Assembly: GCF_001748245.1 (NCBI RefSeq)
Contig: NZ_BDFO01000001.1
Span: 40,766 to 104,765, forward strand
Reading direction: 5' to 3'
DNA: 64,000 nt
Source of the DNA: Oligoflexus tunisiensis
Lineage (GTDB): Bacteria > Bdellovibrionota_B > Oligoflexia > Oligoflexales > Oligoflexaceae
The stretch's first letter is position 1, and the number at the start of each line of letters is the position of its first letter. The position numbers and the translations under genes were made by a program. This document shows positions 24,921 through 33,302 of this stretch, one piece after another. Below the pieces are notes generated by a model. The model did no database searches. It saw only the letters and a program-made list of their open reading frames with translations, and had not been told where the DNA came from.

Positions 24921-25367
24921 TCAAGGCCCTATGTTGGGTGGACGTTCGTTGATAAGAAGCCAGTACATTCCAAGACTTTTGACAGCCTCGGTGAATTCGA
25001 CGAAATCAACCGGCTTGGCCACATAGCTGTTCGCCCCACGGCTGTAACCACCGATGAGATCCTTTTCCTCCTTGGAGGTCGTCAGAATCACAACCGGAAT
25101 AAGTTCGGTTCGCTTATCCGATCGGATTCTTTCCAGCACCTGAAGCCCATCAATTTTGGGCAGCTTCAGATCCAAAAGGACGATCTGAGGCTGCTCGCTC
25201 AGGTCCCTGCCTTCGTATTTTCCTGTTCCAAAAAGGAAATCCAGCGCCTCCGCCCCGTCACGGGCGACCACCACTTCATTGCTGACGTGAGACTTGCGCA
25301 GGGCGCGGATGGTCAGGGCTTCATCGTCAGGGTTGTCTTCGACCAAAAGTATGGTTTTACTTGTCAC
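24921..25367 (-). CDS. Single-domain response regulator (Rcp1-like)
   Basis: The 148-residue receiver has the acidic pair in L-L-V-E-D-N-P-D-D-E, the phosphoacceptor D66 in I-V-L-L-D-L-K-L-P, the Thr/Ser in I-L-T-T-S and the Lys in Y-V-A-K-P. The D-N-P-D-D-E opening and S-K-E-E-K-D-L loop are typical of cyanobacterial Rcp1-type regulators that pair with GAF-containing (phytochrome-like) kinases. The start is GTG 25367, behind AAGGAG, and it overlaps the kinase stop by four bases (GTGA). That coupling makes the upstream GAF/PAS kinase its cognate partner. It has no output domain and probably passes phosphate to, or signals through, another protein. Confidence 0.9.
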   Translation of the reverse strand: MTSKTILLVEDNPDDEALTIRALRKSHVSNEVVVARDGAEALDFLFGTGKYEGRDLSEQPQIVLLDLKLPKIDGLQVLERIRSDKRTELIPVVILTTSKEEKDLIGGYSRGANSYVAKPVDFVEFTEAVKSLGMYWLLINERPPNIGP

Positions 25368-28021
25368 CGAGGGATCTCCTTTTCGTGATGCAAGGGAGGA
25401 AGCGTGAAGGAAAACTTTGCGCCTTGTCCGACTTCACTTTCGGCCCATATTCTGCCGCCGTGCCGATGAATAATCCGTCTGACCGTGGCGAGGCCTATGC
25501 CGGTGCCGGAGAATTCGTGAGCCTGATGGAGCCTTTGAAACGCACCGAAGAGCTTGCCAATATATTCCATATTAAAACCTGCGCCATTATCCTGAACGAA
25601 ATAGACCAGCTCGCCCTGGATACGCTCGGACCCGAATACAATGCGGGCGTTGGCCTGTTTGGTGGTGAACTTCCAGGCGTTGGACAGGAGGTTTTCAAGG
25701 GCGATGCGCAGAAGCGAGCTGTCGCCGTATGCGAACAGGTTCTCCTGAATAATGATTTGCACCTGTCGATCCCGGTCGGACGCTTTCAACTCCTCGAGGA
25801 TGATGCGTGCCATCTCGCTGATATGGATGCGTTCCGTTCGCATCTGAGCCCGGGTGAGTTTGGAAAGATTCAAAAGATCATCAATAATCCGACCCATTTT
25901 CTGCGAAGCGAGGCGGATGCGTTGCAGCGCATCCTTGCCGATGTCATCCAATTGGTCGGCATAGTCCTCCAGAAGTGCCTGGCTGAAGCCATCGACACTG
26001 CGAAGCGGACTTCTGAGGTCATGGGACACGGAATAACTGAAGGCCTCAAGCTCCTGGTTGGCCGCTGTCAGGTTCACGGTTCGCTCCACCACCCGACGCT
26101 CCAGCTCTTCCCGCGAACGTTGCAGCTCATCCTGAATGCGCCGGGTCTCGGTGATATCCCGCAGGGTCACCACGATCCCCTGGACGACCCGGTTCTCCAC
26201 AAAAGGCGTGGCCAGGTAGCTGGCCGGGAAGGAACTCCCATCCTTGCGAACGAAGGTATTTTCGCCTTTGATCATCTGCTCGTTATTCAATATGGCATCC
26301 CAAACCGTGATTGAGGATAAATCCGGAGGGAAAATCTCTGCAAGGTCTTTGCCGATGAGTTCGCTATGCTCCCAACCGAGCAGTCGAACCGTCGCAGGAT
26401 TGACAAAGACAACCTTGCGGTTGCGGTCAAAGGCACAGATCCCTTCTCCAAGACTCTGCGTCAGCGCGTCGGTGAAATTCAGCTGGGACTGCAGACGGGC
26501 GCTTGAGATGTTTGCGGCATCAAAGAGCCGTGCGTTATCAATGGCAATCGCAGCCTGAGGCGCGAGCCCAGCCACGAGGCGCTCCGCCGACTCGGTGAAC
26601 ATATCCGGTTTTTCATGGCCGAAAAAGAGGCCGCCCAGAACCTCGCCGGAACGCGAGATGACGGGCACGGCCAGATAGCTCCGCACGGGAAGATGGCCGG
26701 CCGGCATTCCGTAATAGGGCTCATTCTGCCCAAAATTGGGATCCTTTGTGACATCCCCGATGCGCACGATTCCTTCCCCCTTGAAGGTGGGCGCGAAAAT
26801 CCTGGTATTGCGCGGCATCGGGAAGCGGGAAAATTTTTCACGCGGCACACCCGAGATACAGTAGAGCGTATAGGACTCACCATCCTCTTTCAGGACGTTG
26901 TAAAAGAAGGCCCCAAACTGCGCGCCGGACAGCTCGGTGGCCGCGTCGGTCACGGATTGGACGATCCGGTCCAGTTTGAGTTCCGCCGTCAGTGCGGAAC
27001 CCACCTCATGCAGCTTCTCATTGATACGCGCCTGTTCGCGTAACTTCTGCTCGAGCTGCTTTTGATCGGTAATGTCATAGATGAGCACGCCGACACCAAT
27101 CACATCATCCTCGCTGATGATGGGGAAGTAACTGGCCAGGGAGTGCACGAGGCCACCGGCGCAGGCCGGGGACTCCCCGTGAACCGGCACATTCAGAAGA
27201 GGTCTGCGCTCCTCCATGACCGTGTGCAGATCGAGGCCGAGGTCCTGAACTTCCTTGGAAAAGAGGCTGCCAAACGTCGTGCCGAGGATCTGCTCCTGCT
27301 TTTTCCCGCACATCTTTTCAAACGCATTATTGACCCGCACATAGCGGAGATTGCAGTCGAGGAAGGCAAAGGCCACAGGTGCTGACATCAAAAGAGTATT
27401 CAGGACCGCAGCGGAGTGTTTTTCACTGGCCACGGCCTGCCGGGCTTCGGTGAAGAGCCTGGAGTTTTCCATGGCCAGCGCGGCGCGTGACGCCAGTTCA
27501 AAGACGAAATCGAGATCCTTGGATCGGTAACGACGGTCCGATTCGGCGAAGGTAAACGAGATGGCTCCCAGGATTTTACCGTGTACTTTCATAGGCATGA
27601 TAATCGCCGACTTCATTCCCAGGGAGCGAATGATCGCCAGATGTTTTTCATCCCGGGCCGTGCTCACCAGCAATTCATCGGGGATATCCGGATAAAATTG
27701 CGGTGCTCCGGTTTTCATGACCAGAGCCAGACCGTGATTGTCGCTGAGCTGCGGGGGATACTTATCGAAGAGTTCGAACGCCAGCGCCGTCTTGCGATTA
27801 TCGGTATGCACGACGGCCAGACGCCGGATGTTCCCCCCATCTTCCAGGATGTCGATCGCACACCAGTCCGCACAGACAGGCACCGACAGGTGGGCGACAT
27901 TGGAGAGTGTTGTTTCATAATCCAGGGAGCTGGAGAGAAGCTGGCTCGCATCAGCCAGGAATTTGAAACGGGTGTCCGCGGATTCATTCATCCAAAGGAG
28001 TTCATCGGGTTTTGTCATCAC
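25364..28021 (-). CDS. Multi-sensor histidine kinase (GAF-PAS-GAF-PAS-HisKA-HATPase)
   Basis: The 885-residue soluble kinase has, in order, a GAF domain (about 25-175), a PAS domain (about 205-325), a second GAF domain (about 345-500), a second PAS domain (about 520-640, with R-K-V-V-F-V-N-P-A), a HisKA domain with H in S-V-S-H-D-L-R-S-P, and an ATPase domain (N-box E-N-L-L-S-N-A-W-K, G-T-G-I-G-L-A-T). H-D-L-R-S-P-L is the variant typical of phytochrome-type kinases. No conserved bilin-binding Cys was identified in the GAF domains. The gene leads the three-gene cassette. Signals could be small ligands, redox state or light. Confidence 0.9.
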   Translation of the reverse strand: MMTKPDELLWMNESADTRFKFLADASQLLSSSLDYETTLSNVAHLSVPVCADWCAIDILEDGGNIRRLAVVHTDNRKTALAFELFDKYPPQLSDNHGLALVMKTGAPQFYPDIPDELLVSTARDEKHLAIIRSLGMKSAIIMPMKVHGKILGAISFTFAESDRRYRSKDLDFVFELASRAALAMENSRLFTEARQAVASEKHSAAVLNTLLMSAPVAFAFLDCNLRYVRVNNAFEKMCGKKQEQILGTTFGSLFSKEVQDLGLDLHTVMEERRPLLNVPVHGESPACAGGLVHSLASYFPIISEDDVIGVGVLIYDITDQKQLEQKLREQARINEKLHEVGSALTAELKLDRIVQSVTDAATELSGAQFGAFFYNVLKEDGESYTLYCISGVPREKFSRFPMPRNTRIFAPTFKGEGIVRIGDVTKDPNFGQNEPYYGMPAGHLPVRSYLAVPVISRSGEVLGGLFFGHEKPDMFTESAERLVAGLAPQAAIAIDNARLFDAANISSARLQSQLNFTDALTQSLGEGICAFDRNRKVVFVNPATVRLLGWEHSELIGKDLAEIFPPDLSSITVWDAILNNEQMIKGENTFVRKDGSSFPASYLATPFVENRVVQGIVVTLRDITETRRIQDELQRSREELERRVVERTVNLTAANQELEAFSYSVSHDLRSPLRSVDGFSQALLEDYADQLDDIGKDALQRIRLASQKMGRIIDDLLNLSKLTRAQMRTERIHISEMARIILEELKASDRDRQVQIIIQENLFAYGDSSLLRIALENLLSNAWKFTTKQANARIVFGSERIQGELVYFVQDNGAGFNMEYIGKLFGAFQRLHQAHEFSGTGIGLATVRRIIHRHGGRIWAESEVGQGAKFSFTLPPLHHEKEIPR

Positions 28022-28359
28022 GGCCCATACCCAAGCGAAAAGATTGTAAGTTCAGCAAATGTCGTGGCTCGCAAAGGCCTGACTCTACTAAGTTTGACGT
28101 ATACTCATTCACGCCCATGAAGTCGATAGAAAAGGCCCCAATGACAACGAGACCATGAAGCTTGGAGAATACACTTAAGCCTCGTGCGATCGCATTCGGT
28201 TGCAGACGAGCCTCATCGGAATTCACTGTACTGTATTCTCTTCATGGCCATTCGTATCCTCCAAAAATACCCAAGTTTTAAGCTTGGACAGTTCCTCGCA
28301 GGCCTGTTATAGCGAGGGTTAGATGGTTATGTTTTTAAACAGAGACAAGGATTCCACGC
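28022..28359. other. Intergenic region between divergent genes
   Basis: About 340 bases separate the kinase start from the OmpA-like gene. It should hold the cassette promoter and the OmpA-like gene promoter. A GTG-started frame on the minus strand (28002-28226) lacks a ribosome site and family resemblance and is not called. The only structured element seen is TTTAAGCTTGGACAG near 28275, which is not a convincing site. Confidence 0.4.
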
Positions 28360-29142
28360 ATGCTATGGACACGGATGGTTTTCCTGGGTTTATGGATCTG
28401 TCTAATAATTTCGGGACAATCGGCTGCCAACAATCTGCATGATCAGATGATCCGGACAGCGGTTGCTCCCATGATTGATGACGAAATCAAAAATGAAGTG
28501 AGTGCGAAAAGCCATGCTGGTCTGCATCTTTCGCTCATCGAAAGCAAAGACCTGCCGGCAAAAATAACTTATCGAATTGTTCCAGTGGAGAGCCAGCCTC
28601 CCAAGGCTCGCGATGGCAAGGGTCCCGCACTCCTGGAGCCGGGTCTCTATGAACTCATCGTTTCGGTGGACCAGCGTGAAACGTTCCGCAGGAAGTTCCA
28701 GGCCTTTCCCGATCTCCATTCGAATCTGCGTCTGAGTTACACGAAAGAATCCGGTTTTGCCTTGGAGCAAAGCATTGAACTGCCGCAGGTGAAATTTCAG
28801 AAGAGCAGAAAGGGAGTCCTGAAGGAGTCCTATCCGATTCTTGAGTTTGTAGCTGCCTTGATGCACGACGAAGAGACCATCCAGACACTCTCGGTGCTGG
28901 TGCATACAGACTCCGGCGGCAAGGAGGCTTCCAACATCAAGCTGACTCAGGACCGCGCGGATGAAATCACAAAGTTCCTGAAAAAGAAGGGTGTGGATCC
29001 CAAGCGACTGATGGCTCTTGGGATGGGATCCTCGCGTCCGCTTGTTCCCAACACAAGTCGCGCGAATCGTTTGCTCAACCGGCGGGTGGAATATGTTTTG
29101 GAAACTGTCCAGGATAAGGTTCTGATTGGAAAGACACAATAA
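28360..29142 (+). CDS. Exported OmpA-like peptidoglycan-binding protein
   Basis: The 260-residue protein starts with a Sec signal (MLWTRMVFLGLWICLIISGQ, cleavage near S-A-A-N) and has an N-terminal periplasmic domain of unknown fold. The C-terminal ~110 residues match the OmpA C-terminal domain: V-L-V-H-T-D-S-G-G (usually G-H-T-D), then L-T-Q-D-R-A-D-E-I-T-K-F-L-K-K-K-G-V-D, then M-G-S-S-R-P-L-V-P-N-T and R-L-L-N-R-R-V-E. The Asp and Arg that grip meso-diaminopimelate appear kept, although the usual G-H is V-H. It therefore probably binds murein in the periplasm. Confidence 0.75.
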   Translation: MLWTRMVFLGLWICLIISGQSAANNLHDQMIRTAVAPMIDDEIKNEVSAKSHAGLHLSLIESKDLPAKITYRIVPVESQPPKARDGKGPALLEPGLYELIVSVDQRETFRRKFQAFPDLHSNLRLSYTKESGFALEQSIELPQVKFQKSRKGVLKESYPILEFVAALMHDEETIQTLSVLVHTDSGGKEASNIKLTQDRADEITKFLKKKGVDPKRLMALGMGSSRPLVPNTSRANRLLNRRVEYVLETVQDKVLIGKTQ

Positions 29143-29152
29143 GCGATGAAGC

Positions 29153-29395
29153 CTATTCCCTCTCGTATTTCACGGAATCGGCCGCAATCCATTGCGTCAG
29201 CCCTTCAAAGACCAGAGCCGCCGTTCCAAAAAAGGCCAGCGCATAAGGGGCCAGGGTACTGACGAAGTTCAGGTAGGGAATGGTGGGTTTTGAGAAAAAC
29301 CAGAGTATGGCACTAAAGACGCAAGTCCAGACCAGAGCCGCAATCACGCCGGATTTAATGGCATTCCAAAAGCTTTTCAAAGCCGCCTCGAACAT
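29153..29395 (-). CDS. Small two-helix membrane protein
   Basis: The 80-residue product has two hydrophobic segments (about 16-34 and 45-66) and no known domain. The ATG at 29395 follows GGAGG with a 10-base spacing, a good ribosome site. That site is locked in a 7-bp hairpin (see the neighbouring entry), so expression may be controlled at translation. It lies convergent with the OmpA-like gene, 10 bases away. Holin-like and stress-peptide roles are possible but not shown. Confidence 0.55.
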   Translation of the reverse strand: MFEAALKSFWNAIKSGVIAALVWTCVFSAILWFFSKPTIPYLNFVSTLAPYALAFFGTAALVFEGLTQWIAADSVKYERE

Positions 29396-29405
29396 TGGGT
29401 TATAA

Positions 29406-29431
29406 CCTCCGGTTGGAAAGGGTTCCGGAGG
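29406..29431 (-). promoter_or_regulatory. Hairpin enclosing the Shine-Dalgarno of the small membrane protein
   Basis: Read on the minus strand, CCTCCGG pairs with CCGGAGG across a 12-base loop. The 3' arm includes the GGAGG that lies 10 bases before the ATG at 29395. In the folded RNA the ribosome site would be hidden. The pairing is seen; the regulatory role is inferred. Confidence 0.5.
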
Positions 29432-29633
29432 TGTTGACGATCTGGAGGAGACTTTATTGCCAATTTCTTTTCTGCGCTACGTCTTTCTGCAGGTGTCGAG
29501 AATTTTGACAGCCAGCCCTTCTCCAACTCCTCGCAATAGCTAGAAAAAATTTCAGACCGGATCTTGCTTGAAGCCTTCCGTCGCTTCGCAGGCGACTGCT
29601 GTGCTCCCGCTGATTCCGTTGCTGAGGTGATTC

Positions 29634-30413
29634 ATGCTGCGAATGCTCTGTTGTTTGTTCCTGCTTACGGCCTGTTCTGAACGTTTAACCCCCTGGGCGA
29701 TCACGGTGCCGGAGGACTATAAAGACCTCACCGCGCGCAATCTCGCCAAAGTCCAGGCCCTGCCGGAACCTTCCTGGCCTCTGCGCATTGCCCTGATGGG
29801 GGATCCGCAGGGAACGCCCTATGATCTGGAAAAGGTCGTGGAGCGTATTAACGAGCGTGATGATGTGAACCTCGTGCTCGTGCTGGGCGATCTCACCGAT
29901 TATGGTCTGCAACATGAATACATCTGGGCCGGTCAGGCGCTTGAAAAGCTGCGGGTTCCGAATCTGACCGTGGTCGGCAATCATGATGCGATCGCCCACG
30001 GCAAGCGGATCTATCAGGATATGTTCGGGCCTTTTGACTATACCTTCACTTACGCCGGCCTCAAGTTTGTGCTGTTCAATAACAACCAGTTTGAATTCGG
30101 TGACACGGATTTTTCCTGGCTCCAGCAGCAGATCGATGAAAACACGATCACGGCCTCGCATATCCCGCCGGTGGTGGATGCCCACCGTCCGGAGCAGGTG
30201 GCGCTTTGGAAAGGCAATAATACACAGGCCGGAATTCTCGCTTCCCTGCACGGTCATCGGGGCGGAAAAACGGATTTCCTATCCTTTGAGGAAGGCATCC
30301 CCTACTACGTCGTTCCCAAGGTGGAAGGGGTTCGTTACTCGATCATGACAATCAACGAGGATCGCACAATCCGCTTTGATCTCTGTCATGTGACCTGCAG
30401 CGAGGAGAAATAA
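29634..30413 (+). CDS. Metallophosphoesterase lipoprotein
   Basis: The 259-residue protein opens with a short lipoprotein signal MLRMLCCLFLLTAC. It contains metallophosphoesterase motifs M-G-D-P-Q-G, L-V-L-G-D-L-T-D-Y-G, V-V-G-N-H-D and L-H-G-H-R-G, so metal ligands D, D, N and H are present. The first motif has G-D-P-Q in place of the canonical D-x-H, a variation common in calcineurin-like esterases. A later H-I-P-P can supply another His. It is 2 bases from the beta-barrel gene, so they form an operon. The substrate (nucleotide, phosphodiester or phosphoprotein) is unknown. The lipid anchor places it in the envelope. Confidence 0.8.
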   Translation: MLRMLCCLFLLTACSERLTPWAITVPEDYKDLTARNLAKVQALPEPSWPLRIALMGDPQGTPYDLEKVVERINERDDVNLVLVLGDLTDYGLQHEYIWAGQALEKLRVPNLTVVGNHDAIAHGKRIYQDMFGPFDYTFTYAGLKFVLFNNNQFEFGDTDFSWLQQQIDENTITASHIPPVVDAHRPEQVALWKGNNTQAGILASLHGHRGGKTDFLSFEEGIPYYVVPKVEGVRYSIMTINEDRTIRFDLCHVTCSEEK

Positions 30414-30415
30414 TC

Positions 30416-30946
30416 ATGCGCCTTCTGATAACCGCCCTTGTTCTTTTTCTTGCTGCGGCTCCCGCTCGCGCCGATGTCTTTGTCAACGCGCAGCATGCCG
30501 GCTACGCTGGTCATGCCGCCCTCGGCCTTGGTTACGTTGGTTCCAGTTTTGGGGCCGATGCGCTCTACGGCTGGACCCCCGAACGTCTCGCAGGTCATGA
30601 CGTCCGCTCTGTGACGGTCAAAGGCCTCTGGTATCTTTTCACGGTCGGTCATGAGGCGGAAACCAGCCTGCGCCCTTATCTGGGTCTTGGCTCCTTTTAC
30701 AGTCCGGACGATGAACTCTTTTTGAAACTCCCGGATCAATATCCGAAGTCCTATTACGTGCCCTCAGCCCTGCGTCCCGCTTTGTTCACAGGGCTGCGCC
30801 TGCAAATCAGTCCAGGCTTTGGCGCATCCCTGGAATACGCTCTGCTTGATTCTGAACTGGCTTATGTGAAGAATCGAGGCGGTGTTGCGTATAATAAGGT
30901 GGGCAGTGTGGGTTTTGCCCTGCACTATAATTTCCTGATGGATTAA
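30416..30946 (+). CDS. Outer-membrane beta-barrel protein
   Basis: The 176-residue product begins with a Sec signal ending A-P-A-R-A-D. Alternating hydrophobic and polar residues with many aromatics and glycines (G-H-A-A-L-G-L-G-Y-V-G, L-R-P-Y-L-G-L-G, G-F-G-A-S-L-E-Y-A-L) suggest an eight-stranded barrel. The last strand is V-G-S-V-G-F-A-L-H-Y-N-F-L, near the C-terminus as the assembly machinery requires. The family is unknown. It follows the metallophosphoesterase with a two-base gap and converges on the cyclase gene 13 bases away. Confidence 0.65.
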   Translation: MRLLITALVLFLAAAPARADVFVNAQHAGYAGHAALGLGYVGSSFGADALYGWTPERLAGHDVRSVTVKGLWYLFTVGHEAETSLRPYLGLGSFYSPDDELFLKLPDQYPKSYYVPSALRPALFTGLRLQISPGFGASLEYALLDSELAYVKNRGGVAYNKVGSVGFALHYNFLMD

Positions 30947-30959
30947 GGTCCATTCTCCA

Positions 30960-33281
30960 TTACGCTGCCGGACGGCTGCGCGGCAGGATTTCGGCTTTCT
31001 TGCCCAGCCGTCCCAGGACATCCCGCAAACCCTGAACAAAGCGCTCCTGATCCTCGGCGGCATTATCAAGGAACTGACAGCCATGAACGACCTTGCCTGG
31101 TTCCATCACCCGGGACCAGCAGGTCCGCACCAGAATTTCAAGCGGCGTCTCGCCTTCATTCACTGTGAGGCGCAGGCGGATGCTTTCATCCGTATGCAAA
31201 CGGTGATTCAAAATCAAAGCCACACCACCCACCGAGAAATTCACCAGTCGCGCGTCCCCGAGAGAGGTATGCAGCGGGATATAGTCCGTGGGCTCCAGAT
31301 ACCAGCGGGGTTCGTTGGTATAAAGCTTATGGTATTCGCCATAGTAATCGAGCACGGATCGCAGCTCACCGTCTGCGGCATGGAAGGGGTTATATTCAAA
31401 GCAACGCATCGGCTTTTTATGATGCTTGATGCGAATTTCCCGGCTGCTGACGCCCGGATCACGCGGCGAAAATTTAGCCAGAAGATCGAAGGTTGAAAGA
31501 CCCAGCATGATGCGATAGGGCTGGCAGGCGTGTTCGAGCCGTGCGGTGAAGTTCACCCCATTGCCGATCAGGGTAAAATCAATACGCCCTTCAGTCCCGA
31601 GGTTGCCGATATAGACCGTGGCCGTATTGATGCCAATGCGCAGCGGGAAAATCGGATTGCCACTGCCTTTCAAAATTTGCGCCCGTCGCAAAGCTTCCTT
31701 TTGAATTTCAATGGCACAGAGCAGAGCCTGGTCCGCGTGACCGACCTGACTGGCTCCTCTGTTAAAATGATAGCCAAAGAAAGCCAGCACGCCATCACCC
31801 AGGCTTTTATCCACCAGTCCGCCGAAGTCGTGAATCTTCTCCACGATATATTCAATCTGCGACTTCAGCTGTTGAAAGGCTTCCTTGGCTGTCAACCGCT
31901 CGGTGGTCAGCGAGAAGCCCACGATATCAACAAACATGATGCTGACGATTTGTTCCACCGGATCGCCATGCAGGATCTTTGGATTCTGGGCGATACTATC
32001 GGCCAGTTCCGGTGACAAGGCTCCACGCAGACTGCTGATGAGGATGCGCGATTTTTGATTTTCGGCCCGCATCCTTTCCAGAAGCACAATACTGCCTCCC
32101 AGCATTACCGTGAGACTGGTCCAGAGCCAGGGAAGAATAAGCCCCTGGAAGCTGAAGAGCAGAAGACCGGCCACCGGCAAAAGCAGGGTCAGCAGCAGAA
32201 GACTCAAGGTCGCCAGCCAGGGCTGCAGAAATAAAGCGGCGAGCATGGCGCCGCTGAGACTCACAATCACGGCCGCAAGACTCAATGAAAAGGATTCCAC
32301 CAGCCACGAGTTTTGAAGCACGCTGTTCAGTAGAGCGACCCCAAAGTAGCCACCCTGCAGGCGCCCGACTGGTGTATCCTTCCAATCGACGTTACCGGTA
32401 AACATCGCCGGCAGGATTACGACGATATCCTCGCTGGTGATGGGCTCCGGCAGACCCTTTTCCATGCTTTGCAGAACAACTCTCAAGCTTTTGGTCCGAC
32501 CCCGCGCCATATACTCTTCCCGTTCACTGAAGTTGATGGGAATGAGATTCCGGTGATTCAAGGGAATCAGCTGCTCGTCCAGGTAAAGCTCCTGATTCTG
32601 AATACGGAGTGGACCAAGACTCAGAAAAGCGGCGTGCGGCACGAGGGACTTCGGATCGATTCGAATAAAGGGCCGGGCATATCCGAATTCACTGTTCGTG
32701 ATATGGCCGACGCGAAAGGCATCACGCAGGAAGGGATGCGGTCCATAAAAGTAGGCCTGCTCAATCGGAGGCCAGGTGCCAGGAGATTCCTTGAGATGAT
32801 AGTCCGAGTGCAGGAGCTGCAAGGTCTTCCACCCCGGCAGCTGCAAGTTTGATATAAATCCGCCCGACACGACTGGAACGCCGAGGCTGCGAATGCCATC
32901 GACAAAGGCCTTGGCATCTTCGGGAGACAGCCCGTCATAGACCCGTTCCTGGAGGGGCAGACTGAAGAGTTTATCGATATAGATCGCGCGTGGTTTGCTG
33001 GCGCTCAGGTGCTTCACCAGTTTCAGCCAGCTATCCACGGTCAGATCATGATAACCCAGGTAGCGAACCGTCTGCTCATCGAAGGCATAGATTTTAATGC
33101 GTGGATCGAGAGTTGGGCTTTTGCCCAGCCAGGACCGAAAGCGAAACTCCAGGGGCCGGCCGACCTGATGAGAGAGATAGGTTTGAACGGGTGTGAAATA
33201 GAGCGCGAAAAAGCCAAGGCTCAGAATCAAGGCCAGGAGCGCTGGCAGAAGGCCTGGTTTTTCACGTGGCGTTCCGGACAT
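30960..33281 (-). CDS. CHASE2-adenylate cyclase-PilZ fusion protein
   Basis: The 773-residue protein has an N-terminal helix (about 10-30), a periplasmic CHASE2 sensor (about 45-320), three membrane helices (about 330-400), a class III cyclase (about 440-620) and a C-terminal PilZ domain (about 655-765). The cyclase is complete: D452 (F-V-D-I-V-G-F), D496 (L-G-D-G-V), N577 and R581 (G-V-N-F-T-A-R). The PilZ part keeps N-F-S-V-G-G-V-A (D/N-x-S-x-x-G) but no clear R-x-x-x-R before it; the nearest is E-P-R-W-Y-L-E-P. c-di-GMP binding is therefore uncertain. If it binds, the protein would link c-di-GMP to cAMP (or cGMP) synthesis. Start at ATG 33281. Confidence 0.85.
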   Translation of the reverse strand: MSGTPREKPGLLPALLALILSLGFFALYFTPVQTYLSHQVGRPLEFRFRSWLGKSPTLDPRIKIYAFDEQTVRYLGYHDLTVDSWLKLVKHLSASKPRAIYIDKLFSLPLQERVYDGLSPEDAKAFVDGIRSLGVPVVSGGFISNLQLPGWKTLQLLHSDYHLKESPGTWPPIEQAYFYGPHPFLRDAFRVGHITNSEFGYARPFIRIDPKSLVPHAAFLSLGPLRIQNQELYLDEQLIPLNHRNLIPINFSEREEYMARGRTKSLRVVLQSMEKGLPEPITSEDIVVILPAMFTGNVDWKDTPVGRLQGGYFGVALLNSVLQNSWLVESFSLSLAAVIVSLSGAMLAALFLQPWLATLSLLLLTLLLPVAGLLLFSFQGLILPWLWTSLTVMLGGSIVLLERMRAENQKSRILISSLRGALSPELADSIAQNPKILHGDPVEQIVSIMFVDIVGFSLTTERLTAKEAFQQLKSQIEYIVEKIHDFGGLVDKSLGDGVLAFFGYHFNRGASQVGHADQALLCAIEIQKEALRRAQILKGSGNPIFPLRIGINTATVYIGNLGTEGRIDFTLIGNGVNFTARLEHACQPYRIMLGLSTFDLLAKFSPRDPGVSSREIRIKHHKKPMRCFEYNPFHAADGELRSVLDYYGEYHKLYTNEPRWYLEPTDYIPLHTSLGDARLVNFSVGGVALILNHRLHTDESIRLRLTVNEGETPLEILVRTCWSRVMEPGKVVHGCQFLDNAAEDQERFVQGLRDVLGRLGKKAEILPRSRPAA

Positions 33282-33302
33282 CCTTGTCCTTTCCCATCAA
33301 AC

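Noticed and set aside
28002..28226. 74-codon minus-strand frame upstream of the sensor kinase
   Set aside because: GTG start without a ribosome site; no recognisable composition or family.
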